From Cyanobacteria bacterium CYA (GTDB lineage Bacteria > Planctomycetota > Phycisphaerae > Phycisphaerales > UBA1924), in contig RHKP01000028.1 of NCBI GenBank assembly GCA_008363215.1, forward strand, positions 38,697-71,090: a stretch of DNA of 32,394 bases. Reading direction: 5' to 3'. The position numbers and the translations under genes were made by a program. Under the pieces are notes generated by a model, which had not been told where the DNA came from, did not search any database, and saw nothing but the letters and a program-made list of their open reading frames with translations. This document shows positions 7,583 through 16,107 of this stretch, one piece after another. Within the stretch, counting starts at the first letter, position 1, and each line of letters begins with the position of its first letter.

Positions 7583-8392
7583 ATGACTCCCCCTGCCAAG
7601 GACGCCCAACCCATCCCCGATGTCCAGGCGTCGGCTGACCTCCGCCAGGTTCCTATCGACAGGGTCGGCGTCAAGGACGTCACCTACCCCATCCGCCTGC
7701 GCACGCGCGACGGCGGCGAGCAGACCACCGTCGCCAGCATCAACATGTACGTCGCCCTCCCGCACACCCAGAAGGGCACGCACATGAGCCGCTTCCTCGA
7801 AGTGCTCAACGACCACACCGGCCAGCCTGTGACGCCCGACCGCATCCCCGTCATCACCCGCGCCATCTGCAACCGCCTCGAAGCCCGGGAAGCCCACTTC
7901 GAGGCACGCTTCACCTACTTCATCAGGAAGTTCGCCCCCGTCACACGCCAGCCCGGGCTGATGAACTACGACGTCGTCTTCGAGTGCACCGCCAACAGCC
8001 ACGAGGACTTCATCCTCTCCGTCTCCGCCCCGGCCACCAGCCTGTGCCCGTGCTCCAAGGAAATCTCCGAGTACGGCGCCCACAACCAGCGCTGCCGCAT
8101 CGAGGCCAAGGTCCGCTTCGACGGCGCCCTGTGGATCGAAGACCTCGTCGAACTGCTGGAAAAAGCGGCCTCACACCCGGTCTACGCCGTCCTGAAGCGC
8201 CCGGACGAGAAGTACGTGACCGAGAAGGCCTTTGAGAATCCCAAGTTCGTCGAAGACATCGTCCGCGACCTGGCCCTGGCCCTCGAAGACGACGCCCGCA
8301 TCACCTGGTACTCGATCAACTCGGAGAATTACGAGTCGATCCACAGCCACAACGCCTACGCCCAACTGACGCGGACGAAGCGACCGGAGTGA
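7583..8392 (+). CDS. folE2: GTP cyclohydrolase IB (FolE2)
   Basis: The protein has 269 residues, normal for the family. FolE2 converts GTP to 7,8-dihydroneopterin triphosphate, the first step of folate (and queuosine-type) pathways, and works with metals other than zinc. Signature blocks are visible: GTHMSRF (65-71), LCPCSKEIS (154-162, with the metal-binding Cys region at C155/C157), YGAHNQR (164-170), and a C-terminal block with NSENYESIHSHNAYA. A ribosome site GAGG lies seven bases before the ATG. No other folate gene is nearby. FolE2 often replaces the zinc enzyme FolE1 under zinc limitation, but no Zur-like operator is evident here. Confidence 0.96.
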   Translation: MTPPAKDAQPIPDVQASADLRQVPIDRVGVKDVTYPIRLRTRDGGEQTTVASINMYVALPHTQKGTHMSRFLEVLNDHTGQPVTPDRIPVITRAICNRLEAREAHFEARFTYFIRKFAPVTRQPGLMNYDVVFECTANSHEDFILSVSAPATSLCPCSKEISEYGAHNQRCRIEAKVRFDGALWIEDLVELLEKAASHPVYAVLKRPDEKYVTEKAFENPKFVEDIVRDLALALEDDARITWYSINSENYESIHSHNAYAQLTRTKRPE

Positions 8393-8476
8393 CGACGTAC
8401 GCACCGGCCGCAGCGCCGACCACGCGCCGACGCCGAGGGTGCGCCGGCGCCCCGCGCCGGCCCCCGACCAAACGAC

Positions 8477-8500
8477 CACGGGAGGCCCGTGCCTCCCGTG
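8477..8500. terminator. Hairpin between convergent genes, possible bidirectional terminator
   Basis: CACGGGAGG (8477-8485) pairs perfectly with CCTCCCGTG (8492-8500) over a 6-nt loop, midway between the convergent folE2 stop (8392) and the stop of the gene ending at 8565. Neither side has a clear T-run (minus side GTCGTTTGG is weak), so its strength is uncertain. Confidence 0.5.
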
Positions 8501-8564
8501 ATCGTCAAAGGTTGCTGGTCGTACGCGTTCGACCGACCCGGAAGCGCTTCGGCCCGGCGCCTCC

Positions 8565-9257
8565 TCACGCGGCCATCTTGACCGTCGTGCCCTCGCCGGT
8601 GACGCTGGTGATGGTCACTCCCTCGGCGTCCGTGCCGAACTGCACGGTGAACTGGGCCGGGTTGCCGCGGGTGGTCGAGCGCACGGCCGTGACGCGATAG
8701 GTCACCGTGCCCGATCCGGACGGCACGGTGGAGTCGGTAAACTGCCGCACGCCCGGAGAATCCATGTAGACGAACGGCTCCGAGCCGACGCGGCGCATGA
8801 CCTCGTACACCGTGCCCGAGGCCCCGGGCGGGTTGGTGCACTTCCAGCGCAGGTCGATCGCTCCGCTCTGGAGCAGTCCGACGCGGAAGTCAAACGGCGT
8901 CCCGGGCGGGGGCACCACGCCGGGGGTGGCCGGCGGGGGGATCTGGGCAAGGACGTAGACGTTGGGGTTGTTGGTGCTCTGCGCAAAGGCGCGGATGGTG
9001 CGGATCATGTCGGCGCCCGCGCCCGGGCCTGCGTGCATGGCCGCGACCTTGTCATAAAAGTTCGCCGTCGCCGCGCGGGCCGCGGCCGTCGCGGTGACGT
9101 GCGCGTTGTAGGCCGAGCGGGCCGCGGTGGTCAGCGTGGCCAGGTTGGCGGCAGCGGCGGCGGTGATCCCGATGGCCACGGCGTTGGTCCCCCACGCGGG
9201 CAGGTGCGATTCATAGAACTCGATCTTCCCGAGATTGGTCGTCGGCACGGTGGCCAT
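8565..9257 (-). CDS. Unknown protein with helical head and fibronectin-III-like tail (paralogue B)
   Basis: The protein has 230 residues and starts at an ATG preceded by AGGAG (GCAGGAGATCACC). It is a paralogue of the product at 2160-2819. It shares the head (LGKIEFYESHLPAWGTNA against ADRLAFYEQHAPVWAAAA), a helical Ala-rich region, the TIRAFAQSTNNPNVYVLAQI block, a Pro-rich hinge (PPPATPGVVPPPGTP) and an FN3-like tail (LRWKCTNPPGASGTVYEVM, DSTVPSGSGTVTYRVTAV). There is no signal peptide. Its long upstream region (9258-9802) contains tandem repeats. Function is unknown. The shared head suggests a conserved interaction or packing domain. Confidence 0.85.
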   Translation of the reverse strand: MATVPTTNLGKIEFYESHLPAWGTNAVAIGITAAAAANLATLTTAARSAYNAHVTATAAARAATANFYDKVAAMHAGPGAGADMIRTIRAFAQSTNNPNVYVLAQIPPPATPGVVPPPGTPFDFRVGLLQSGAIDLRWKCTNPPGASGTVYEVMRRVGSEPFVYMDSPGVRQFTDSTVPSGSGTVTYRVTAVRSTTRGNPAQFTVQFGTDAEGVTITSVTGEGTTVKMAA

Positions 9258-9421
9258 GGTGATCTCCTGCGGGCTGCGCCCGCGTCTGTGCGCAGGACCG
9301 GCCCGCGCTGGTGCGGGCTTCGCCCGCGTGCTGGTTCGGCCTCCGGAATCGACCGGCAGAGAGAGCGCCCGCGAGTTTCACGCAGCGGCGAATGCCCCCA
9401 CACTCCGCCCGGCACTTCCTG

Positions 9422-9504
9422 CGCCCCCCCCCCGGAACCGCCCCCGCCCCCGGAACCGCCCCCGCCCCCGGAACCGCCCCCGCCCCCCGGAACCGCCCCG
9501 GGAA
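9422..9504. repeat. 18-nt C-rich tandem repeat
   Basis: The unit GGAACCGCCCCCGCCCCC starts at 9434, 9452, 9470 and, after a 1-nt insertion, 9489. On the plus strand it would read as Glu-Pro-rich (PEPPPP) and on the minus strand as Gly/Ala/Val-rich. The near-absence of T and the long C-runs make it prone to slippage and to sequencing error. Confidence 0.85.
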
Positions 9505-9526
9505 CCAGACTCGGGATGAATTCAAA

Positions 9527-9715
9527 GGCTGCGACGCCCTACACAACGGCTGTGAAGGCACGCACCACGCCTGTGACGCCCTTCGCAAAGGCTGTGAAGG
9601 CACGCACCACGCCTGTGAAGCCCTTCACAGAGGCTGTGAAGGCACGCACCACGCCTGTGAAGCCCCTCACCGAACCTGTGAAGGCACGCGCCACGCCTGT
9701 GACGCCCCTCAGAAC
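9527..9715. repeat. 21-nt repeat in 42-nt higher-order units
   Basis: Nine 21-nt half-units form one half-unit (9527-9547) plus four 42-nt units starting at 9548, 9590, 9632 and 9674. Each 42-nt unit begins GGCTGTGAAGGCACGCACCA (the last begins AACCTG) and its second half begins GCCTGTGA. Because 21 is a multiple of three, several frames stay open. The unit can also fold (GCCTGTGAAG with CTTCACAGAGGC at 9611-9634). A 68-codon plus-strand frame, 9516-9722, would give a Lys/Pro/Thr-rich repeat protein (AVKARTTPV), but it has no clear ribosome site and is not called as a gene. Confidence 0.9.
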
Positions 9716-9802
9716 GCCCTGACCGGCCCCCGATTGCGCGACCAGGTGCGATGCGCGTCGTGGCGCGTCCTCTGCGTCCGGCGGCGCCCCGTGCGTACGC
9801 CT

Positions 9803-11503
9803 TTACGGGCACCCTGCCGAAAACGCCCCCAGAAACGCCTGCACGTCGAAGAAGTCGAACTGTCCGTCATCCACGAAATCCGCCCGCTCATCCTGCGCGC
9901 TGAACAGCGCCAGGAACTGCTGCACGTCGAAGAAGTTCAGCACCCCGTCTGCGTTCATGTCGGCCGCGCACTCCGCCCCCACCATCACGATCCCCGCCGC
10001 GCTCGGCCCGCCCAGCGCCGCAATCTCCGCGCCCGTCAGCGCCGTGTCCACGAAGTAGTAGTTGGCCAGGTACGCCACCTCCGACCGCCCGCCCGCCAGG
10101 TCGGCGAACATCGAAAACGTCGACGACAACGGCGCCGGGCCCGTGGAGCCGGGCTCCTTCCCGCTTGACTGCGCCCACGGGTTCGGGAACCCGCCCCACG
10201 ACGTCCAGTCGCTCGCTTCCACGTCCTCCCCGTCGCCGTATTCGGGGTGGTTCGGATCGACGGCGCAATACAGCCAGTCGGCCTCGATGTTGCCCACGTA
10301 CACGCCGTTGAGATACACGCGGCTGGCGCCGGCCGTGAAGTAGTCGCACGCCACCGCCAGCCGGAACCACTGGTTGGGCCCGATGCCGATCGGGATGTAC
10401 TGCGAGAAGTCGTCGCTGTTGTACCCGATCCGCGTCACCCCGCCCGCGTTGCGGATGAACAGGTCGGCCGAACTGTTGTTGTTCGCACTGTCCTCGAGCA
10501 GCGCCACGGGGAACTCGCGCACCACGGTGTTGGCCGGATAGTCTGCGTACCAACTCGACGCGGGGATGTACATGTCCCAGATCATGGTCCACTGTCCGAA
10601 GAACTCGCCCGGAAACTCCGGCCGCAGCGTCGGCGCCACGCTCAGCCCGATGCCGCGCCGATCCTTGGCCAGACCCGTGCTCAGGTTCCGCGCCGGACTG
10701 GTGACGTACACCGTGTCCACCTGGCCGCCCGGACCGGGGATGCCCAGCGCCGTCGTCGTGGCGAAACTCGACTGCGCCGCCGTCACGCCCACCGGCGTGC
10801 TCGGATCGGGTGTGTCGAGGTGGTCCATCCCGCCGAGGATCGGCGCAAAGGCCACCTCGTCCAGGTAGGCGATCATGGCGCCGGCGCTGCCGGTTGCAGC
10901 GTCCAACGACCCGTCGAAGTGCCACTCGCTCTCCTGCGGGGCCGAGGGAACCCAGGTCGTGATCGTCGCCGAGCCGGCGGTCAGTTCCATCCAACCGGCC
11001 AGGATGCCCAGCGGAATGTCGATGTCATAGACGCGGAACTGCCCGATGCCCGTGTTGCTCACCGCCACCGACATCGACAACCCCATCTCGATCCCGCCGA
11101 ACTCCCCCTGATACCGCTGCATGAACACCTGGTTGACCGGGTCGGGCAGCCCGCCCGAGTCGTTGCGGCTGTACCCGTGCAGCACGCGCGACCCGCCGGG
11201 CAGAATCGCGTCCAGCGCCTCATCCAGCGTGGAGCCGTTGGGAATGAACGAGCCGAGCAGCCCGCCCGTCGCCACCACGCCGGTGATGTCATAGCGATAG
11301 CCCGAAGCGGGCAGGATGTACTGCGGCGTTCCGGCGGGAAGAGGATTGGCCAGGCTGTCGCGGTACTGGTCAGGAAAGCAGGGCCCGAACAACTGGCAGC
11401 GCAGCGACACCCCGGCCGCGTCGACGACCACGTCGTTGTCCGCCTGCCCGAACACCGAACCGGCCAGCCCGCACGTCGCGGCCACACACCAAGCGCCTCT
11501 CAT
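9803..11503 (-). CDS. Secreted protein with LamG-like region and GC-type dockerin tail
   Basis: The protein has 566 residues. The ATG at 11503 is preferred because GGAGGG lies seven bases upstream; GTG or ATG codons up to 11524 are alternatives. The signal peptide is [20 protein letters not shown]. The body is beta-rich; about residues 370-480 resemble a concanavalin/LamG fold ([32 protein letters not shown] strands). The C-terminus has two calcium-loop repeats, [20 protein letters not shown] and [17 protein letters not shown], ending SAGCP. This double FFDVQ repeat with terminal Gly-Cys is, as I recall, annotated as a GC-type dockerin anchor in Phycisphaerae, suggesting surface attachment. 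The ligand or substrate is unknown. It is divergent from the pseudopilin gene. Confidence 0.85.
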   Translation of the reverse strand: MRGAWCVAATCGLAGSVFGQADNDVVVDAAGVSLRCQLFGPCFPDQYRDSLANPLPAGTPQYILPASGYRYDITGVVATGGLLGSFIPNGSTLDEALDAILPGGSRVLHGYSRNDSGGLPDPVNQVFMQRYQGEFGGIEMGLSMSVAVSNTGIGQFRVYDIDIPLGILAGWMELTAGSATITTWVPSAPQESEWHFDGSLDAATGSAGAMIAYLDEVAFAPILGGMDHLDTPDPSTPVGVTAAQSSFATTTALGIPGPGGQVDTVYVTSPARNLSTGLAKDRRGIGLSVAPTLRPEFPGEFFGQWTMIWDMYIPASSWYADYPANTVVREFPVALLEDSANNNSSADLFIRNAGGVTRIGYNSDDFSQYIPIGIGPNQWFRLAVACDYFTAGASRVYLNGVYVGNIEADWLYCAVDPNHPEYGDGEDVEASDWTSWGGFPNPWAQSSGKEPGSTGPAPLSSTFSMFADLAGGRSEVAYLANYYFVDTALTGAEIAALGGPSAAGIVMVGAECAADMNADGVLNFFDVQQFLALFSAQDERADFVDDGQFDFFDVQAFLGAFSAGCP

Positions 11504-11588
11504 GCCCATTCCCTCCATCTTCACGACCGCCCTCCACTTTCTCGATCAGGAGCCTCCGTGGCCCCGATGGCTCCTGCCGGGTCCGGCA

Positions 11589-11632
11589 GTGTACACGGGC
11601 GCGCGCCGACTCCCAACACACTTTGTGTACAC
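11589..11632. promoter_or_regulatory. Twin GTGTACAC palindromes in a divergent promoter region
   Basis: The 8-bp palindrome GTGTACAC occurs at 11589-11596 and 11625-11632, exactly 36 bp apart centre to centre. Both lie in the 167-bp gap between the divergent starts at 11503 and 11671. Two identical sites on nearly the same face of the helix (about 3.4 turns) look like an operator pair. The right copy contains TACACT, a possible -10 element for the pseudopilin gene. The regulator is unknown. Confidence 0.45.
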
Positions 11633-11670
11633 TACCCCTCGCACACCCGCACGTGGGGGTCTCCAGACCG

Positions 11671-12621
11671 ATGACCAGACGCTGCGCCTTCACCCTCGTC
11701 GAACTGCTGGTGGTCATCGCGATCATCGCGCTGCTCATCGGTATCCTGCTGCCCGCCCTGGCCCGCGCACGCGACGCCGCCCGGCGATCGGTGTGCCTCT
11801 CCAACGCGCGCCAACTCGCCATGGCCTGCAATGCCTACTCAGGTGACAACTCGCGCCAACTCTACATGCCCACCTTCTTCTCATGGGAGGACAACATCGG
11901 CTGGCTCTTCCCCGATTACATCTCGACCTACGAAGTGGGCATCTGCCCGAGCACCCGCAACCGCATCGAGCCCAACCACATGCTCTCCGACGTCGACATG
12001 CTCGCCGACATCGAACTGCTCTACGGGCGCGACTTCCCCTTCGACCTGTTCTTCCCCGCGCACGACGCGGCCGACGACTCCGGCGGACACTCCTACGAGA
12101 CCTTCATCTGGTTCGCACCCGGCAAGTACCCCGACGGACAACTGGTCCCCCCGCCCCCCTTCAACGGCACCATCGCCAGTCAACTCGGGTGGCGCGCCCC
12201 CTCGGGCGTCGGCGGCGTGGGCATCCTCGCCGAGCCGGCCCCCTCGCCGGTCAAGACGCAGAACTCCGTCAAGTTCCCCTCGCGCACCCTCCTCATCCTC
12301 GACAACGATAACGACGACAACTCCAACCCCGTCGGCGTGGCGCTCGGCGTCGTCCGCCCCGAGGGCGGCACCAGCAACTGGCCCGACGAGTGGAACAATC
12401 ACAGGGAAGACGGACTCCACGCCGGCTTTGCCGACGGCTCGGCCCGCTTCGTCAAGTCCGGACAGGATCTCGTCGAAACCTACATCGGGTCGCTCGAGGG
12501 CCCCGGCAGCGGGTCCAACCCCTCGTGGCCCACCGAGTTCCTCGAGGAATACAGCAACTTGCGCATGCGCCCCTTCACCTACCAGAACCAGTCGATCGAC
12601 GAGTACTACCGCCTCGACTGA
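11671..12621 (+). CDS. Type II secretion-like pseudopilin (prepilin N-terminal motif, H-X9-DG-like)
   Basis: The protein has 316 residues. It has a short basic leader (MTRRCA), then the prepilin peptidase motif [16 protein letters not shown], with Glu at mature position 5, and a hydrophobic helix. [20 protein letters not shown] follows, as in the large planctomycete family of DUF1559-like major pseudopilins. Near the C-terminus, [18 protein letters not shown] is the His...Asp-Gly signature of these proteins. It would be processed by a prepilin peptidase and assembled in a pseudopilus or surface fibre. The GTG at 11623 lies in the same frame but would put 16 residues before the leader, so the ATG at 11671 is chosen. 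No secretion-machinery genes are adjacent. Confidence 0.93.
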   Translation: MTRRCAFTLVELLVVIAIIALLIGILLPALARARDAARRSVCLSNARQLAMACNAYSGDNSRQLYMPTFFSWEDNIGWLFPDYISTYEVGICPSTRNRIEPNHMLSDVDMLADIELLYGRDFPFDLFFPAHDAADDSGGHSYETFIWFAPGKYPDGQLVPPPPFNGTIASQLGWRAPSGVGGVGILAEPAPSPVKTQNSVKFPSRTLLILDNDNDDNSNPVGVALGVVRPEGGTSNWPDEWNNHREDGLHAGFADGSARFVKSGQDLVETYIGSLEGPGSGSNPSWPTEFLEEYSNLRMRPFTYQNQSIDEYYRLD

Positions 12622-12877
12622 GCAGACCGGAAGGGCGTACGCAGAGGCGGCCGAGGCGCCCGGCAGCCGCAGAGAGTGACCCCGCGGAGACGCAGAGTGC
12701 GCATGCACAGACTTCTGATTGCTCAAGTGTGATCAGCCCGCGTTCGCGGCACGATCAGCACATCCCGCCTTCTGATCTGATCTCAATCCTGCTCCGCGTT
12801 CTCCGGGCAACTCCACCTGCGCGGCTTGATGCTCTGTGCGCCCACTGCGTCTTTCCGTGCCCGCTGCGTACGCTCTT

Positions 12878-14062
12878 TCACTGTCGCACCAGCCCCACCG
12901 GCACCGCCACGCGCTCCACGATCTCCAGCCCGAACGCCCGCAGTTGCGGATAGTCCGCATCGCTGTTGGTCAGCAGACGCAACTTCGAGAGCCCCAGCGC
13001 CCGCAGGATCTGGCTGCCCACCCCATACTCAAGCACCGCCGGCGACACCGAGAGGTGCGGACGATCCTGCTCGCTGCGATCGAGCAGACGCGTCAGTCGA
13101 CCCGACAGCCCGTCGCCCGCATTGCTCGGGCGCAGGTAGACGATCGCCCCGCGTCCTTCCGCCTGGATCATCCGCATCGCTGCACGCAACGTCTGACCGG
13201 TCGACACCCCGCCGCCCGATTCAACATCGTCGAAGATGTCGCCCAGCAGATCGCGCCGATGCACGCGCACCAGCGTCGGTTCAGGCGAGCCGATCACACT
13301 TCCATCATCGCCCAGCCCTCCCACGTTCCCCACCGTCAGCGCCAGGTGCGGCAGCGGATCGACCACGGCCCGGAACGCGAAGAGTCGAAACACCCCGTCG
13401 GGCGTGGAAAGTTCGCTCCCCTGACGCGGCTCCATGCGCTCGATGATGTGCGACTGGCTCATGCGGTGCTCGATGATCTGCCGCACCGTGCACATCTTCA
13501 GTTTGTGCCGGGCGCTGAACTCACCCAGCCCCGCGCCACGCAGCATTTCGCCGTCGTCGCCCATGATCTCGATGATGCACGCGGCCGGGTACAGCCCCGC
13601 CAGCCGGCACAGGTCGAGCGAACCCTCCGTCTGCCCGATGCGCACCAGCACGCCCCCGTCGCGGCTGCGCAGCGGGTTGATGTGCCCGGGACGCACAAAA
13701 TCCGAAGGCCCCGTGTTCGGATCAATCAGCATCTGGATCGTCTTGGCGCGCTCCTTGGCCGAGACGCCCGTCGTGAATCCGTGCCGCGGATGCCCGTCCA
13801 CCGACACCGTGAACGGCGTGCCGCGCACCGACGTGTTCACCGCCGCCTGCGGACTCAACTCCAGGCGATCGCAGTCATGCTCGGTCAGACTCAGACACAG
13901 ATATCCGCGCGCCGCGGTCAGCATGAACGTGACCGCCTCAGGCGTGACCGACTGAGCCGGGAGCACGAGGTCGCCCTCGTTTTCACGGTCCTCGTCGTCG
14001 GCCAGCACAATCATCCGACCGGCCCGCAACTCGTCCAGAATCTCGTCAATCGGGCTGAACAT
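12878..14062 (-). CDS. ribB: 3,4-dihydroxy-2-butanone 4-phosphate synthase with degenerate GTP cyclohydrolase II domain
   Basis: The protein has 394 residues. RibB turns ribulose 5-phosphate into dihydroxybutanone phosphate for riboflavin. Residues 1-200 are RibB: ADDEDRENEGDL (21-32), HGFTTGVSAKERA and RPGHINPL. In the GHTEA metal-ligand motif the sequence is GQTEG, so the usual His is Q143; this variant may occur in related bacteria, but that is from memory. Residues 200-394 align with GTP cyclohydrolase II. The zinc block expected as HSECLTGDxFxSxRCDCG is HRRDLLGDIFDDVESGGG (267-284), with all three cysteines gone. GTP cyclohydrolase II activity is therefore unlikely. MFSPIDEIL is chosen over an upstream GTG. 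It is the third gene of a probable minus-strand operon, 59 bp after the Eis-like gene. Confidence 0.88.
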   Translation of the reverse strand: MFSPIDEILDELRAGRMIVLADDEDRENEGDLVLPAQSVTPEAVTFMLTAARGYLCLSLTEHDCDRLELSPQAAVNTSVRGTPFTVSVDGHPRHGFTTGVSAKERAKTIQMLIDPNTGPSDFVRPGHINPLRSRDGGVLVRIGQTEGSLDLCRLAGLYPAACIIEIMGDDGEMLRGAGLGEFSARHKLKMCTVRQIIEHRMSQSHIIERMEPRQGSELSTPDGVFRLFAFRAVVDPLPHLALTVGNVGGLGDDGSVIGSPEPTLVRVHRRDLLGDIFDDVESGGGVSTGQTLRAAMRMIQAEGRGAIVYLRPSNAGDGLSGRLTRLLDRSEQDRPHLSVSPAVLEYGVGSQILRALGLSKLRLLTNSDADYPQLRAFGLEIVERVAVPVGLVRQ

Positions 14063-14121
14063 CTGCGATGGTAGGGCCGGGCAGACACACACCAGCCCCC
14101 CTCCGTGCCTCCGTACCCTCT

Positions 14122-15309
14122 TCAGAACCTATCCACCATGCTCGACACGCCGACCGGGAACACCGTGTCGAGCGCGTCGACCTGCGCATCGTCGCCTTCG
14201 ATCAGCCCCATCAGGCGCAACTGCCGCGCCGACAGGTGCCCGCCATACAAAGCCGCCAGCGCCCGCGAGGTCACCCTGGCTCCGCCGCTCCCCCCGCGTG
14301 AGACGTGCCCGCCCCCACCTTCAACTTCCAGCGTCCACGGGCCGCCCTGATCGCCGAACACCGGATCGGCCAGTTCAAACCTCGCCGCGCCGCGCAGCCC
14401 GCGCGCGTACCCGCGCTGTTCGAGCGCACACCGCACATCGATCACGCGCAGCATCCAGTGGTCCGTCAGGTCCATCGTGTAGCGGCGACCATCGAGCATC
14501 GCCAGCAGCGGATGCGACGGGCCGCCGAAGAACGTCAACTTCCCCGCGATGGACGAGAACCCGCCGAGAAACGCCATCAGCGAGCGCAGTCCCCCGGTCG
14601 TGCTCGCTCCCAGATCGGTCACCTCGACGACCGGAGGCTGGCACGGGTCCGCGGAGCCTGACTGGTGCAGGTAGACGTACGCCTCGACGCGGCCGTGCGC
14701 ATCGCGCGCGACAAACCCGCGCATCGGCGTCCCCCGCCAGTTCTCGATGTGCGCCCACACGTACGCCCCGCGATCCAGATGTCCGTCGCATCGCGAGGCC
14801 CACGCCTGGTAACACTCCTTCACCTGCTCGTTCGACCCGGAGGGCAGTTCCTCGAACCGCCGCGTCCCGGCGGGAAACAGGTGCAGGGGCACACTGATCC
14901 TGAAACGACACCCGGCCTGCTCAAAGCCGACGGACCGGTACAGCGGGTGCATCGCCGAATACAGACCCGATAACGCCGTGCCCTGGCGCCCGATCTCACG
15001 CAGCGCTTCGGTCATCATCCACCGTGCCACGCCGCGCCCGCGAAAGCCCGGGTCGACCGCCACGCCCGCGATGCCTGTCATCGGCACGCTCCGACCGCCG
15101 TAGTAGATCCCCATCGGGAGCAGGATCAGCACCGACGCCACCTGCGCTCCGGACATCACTCTCCGGAACAGCCCGCGCCCCGACCGCTCGATCCACTCGC
15201 GGCTCTTCTCCGGAGCACTCCCGAACGCGATCGACAGGATTTTCGATTCCGCGTCAAGATCACTTCCCAGCGGCAACGTTTCGTAGTGCAGTCCGATATC
15301 TTCCACCAT
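14122..15309 (-). CDS. Eis-like GNAT N-acetyltransferase
   Basis: The protein has 395 residues, the usual length of Eis-type enzymes. Acetyl-CoA binding is shown by GVAVDPGFRGRGVARWMM (82-99). SAMHPLYRSVGFEQAG holds a Tyr (Y124) at the position of the Eis general acid. The second half is a degenerate GNAT plus SCP2-like domain. The C-terminus ends MVDRF, and in Mycobacterium tuberculosis Eis the terminal Phe carboxylate is the general base, so the ending agrees. Eis enzymes acetylate amines of aminoglycosides, polyamines or lysines; the substrate here is not known. The start MVEDIG is preceded by GGAG at good spacing. It follows the DUF1569 gene by 67 bp. Confidence 0.87.
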   Translation of the reverse strand: MVEDIGLHYETLPLGSDLDAESKILSIAFGSAPEKSREWIERSGRGLFRRVMSGAQVASVLILLPMGIYYGGRSVPMTGIAGVAVDPGFRGRGVARWMMTEALREIGRQGTALSGLYSAMHPLYRSVGFEQAGCRFRISVPLHLFPAGTRRFEELPSGSNEQVKECYQAWASRCDGHLDRGAYVWAHIENWRGTPMRGFVARDAHGRVEAYVYLHQSGSADPCQPPVVEVTDLGASTTGGLRSLMAFLGGFSSIAGKLTFFGGPSHPLLAMLDGRRYTMDLTDHWMLRVIDVRCALEQRGYARGLRGAARFELADPVFGDQGGPWTLEVEGGGGHVSRGGSGGARVTSRALAALYGGHLSARQLRLMGLIEGDDAQVDALDTVFPVGVSSMVDRF

Positions 15310-15376
15310 ATGTTTCTCCACCAAATCCGCGGGTGATTGTCGACCTGTCTGTCCATCTTTGGCTGAATGCGATCGT

Positions 15377-15880
15377 TCAAACCTGAGCGGGATACGCCAC
15401 AAAACCCAGATGCATGGCCGCGTGTTTGAGATGCAGGTGAACCCACTGCTTGTGCGTCAATGCTCCGAAAATCGGACTCTTCTGCAACATGGGCTCGCCG
15501 GCACGGATGCGTGCCAACTGCCTCCTCAGCATCTTCAATCCCTCCCGGTTGTCCACTGCCGGGCCGGGGAGCAGAGATGCGGCCTTCTTCGGCAGGCGGA
15601 TGCCGCGCGGCACCGGGCCGTCGCCCAGCGCCAGACGCTTGAAAAGCGCTGAAAACACCACGCGCACCGGCCAGGGCGGGCCACCCTCAAAGCCATCATA
15701 CGAGCAGCGCACGAACTTGCCGAGGTGCTCACCGATCTGTCCAACTGTCCAGTTGCCCGTTGTTCGCAGCCCGCCGGCTGCCAGAGCCGATTCGATGCGA
15801 TCCAGTTCGGCGTCCAGTGCGTCGAGCGACTCGAATCGCAGAGATCGGTGCGCAGCGGTCCTGGTATTCACCTGACCCAT
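15377..15880 (-). CDS. DUF1569 (DinB-like) protein
   Basis: The protein has 167 residues. Motifs of the DUF1569/DinB_2 four-helix fold are visible: LRTTGNWTVGQIGEHLGKF, SLLPGPAVDNREGLKMLRRQ, and the C-terminal HKQWVHLHLKHAAMHLGFV, whose histidines would bind a metal. DinB-like folds often serve as thiol-dependent transferases, but no activity can be assigned. The ATG at 15880 is chosen because GGAG lies six bases upstream; two upstream codons (TTG 15907, ATG 15904) extend the frame without a ribosome site. It is the first gene of a probable operon with the Eis-like and ribB-like genes, and divergent from the protease gene. Confidence 0.87.
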   Translation of the reverse strand: MGQVNTRTAAHRSLRFESLDALDAELDRIESALAAGGLRTTGNWTVGQIGEHLGKFVRCSYDGFEGGPPWPVRVVFSALFKRLALGDGPVPRGIRLPKKAASLLPGPAVDNREGLKMLRRQLARIRAGEPMLQKSPIFGALTHKQWVHLHLKHAAMHLGFVAYPAQV

Positions 15881-16107
15881 GCTCAACTCCGCCAGGTTGT
15901 GCATCAAGATACTTTGCAGTCCACTTTAGACACGCGTTCGATTACTGCGCGCGAAAGGATTGTCCGCGTGAGTTCACGACGCCTTCTGCGCTTAGAGTGT
16001 GCGCACTTCGTCTTGGGCGGAACAGGTTCCGCTCGCCTCGCGCGTTGCAGAGAGCAGGATCTGTTCAGATTCCGCACGTTCACATCCAGTAGAGGGAGTA
16101 TCCACCA

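Larger units (their letters stand above)
9258..9802. other. Non-coding, repeat-rich interval
   Basis: This interval separates the start of paralogue B from the stop of the secreted protein gene to its right. Beside paralogue B it holds two near-identical small hairpins, GCGGGCTGCGCCCGC (9269-9283) and GCGGGCTTCGCCCGC (9313-9327). These are followed by the 18-nt and 21/42-nt tandem repeats listed separately. No convincing protein gene was found, although several frames stay open through the repeats. Confidence 0.6.

Noticed and set aside
6608..8083. Minus-strand extension of the membrane-protein frame far upstream of its start
   Set aside because: It is antisense to a membrane protein gene and folE2; the residue composition is Gly/Asp/Val-rich, as usual for antisense of GC-rich genes.
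9516..9722. Candidate 68-residue Lys/Pro/Thr-rich protein from the 42-nt repeat
   Set aside because: There is no ribosome site, and other frames are equally open; kept only as a finding and not as a gene.
10247..11670. Plus-strand frame of 475 codons
   Set aside because: It is antisense to the secreted dockerin-tailed protein and is rich in Arg/His without domains.
12622..12877. Gap with degenerate CGCAGAG/CACAGAG-type sequence and its inverted version near 12838-12870
   Set aside because: Only short, loosely repeated filler of a kind common in intergenic DNA; no gene, terminator or clear repeat boundary could be supported.
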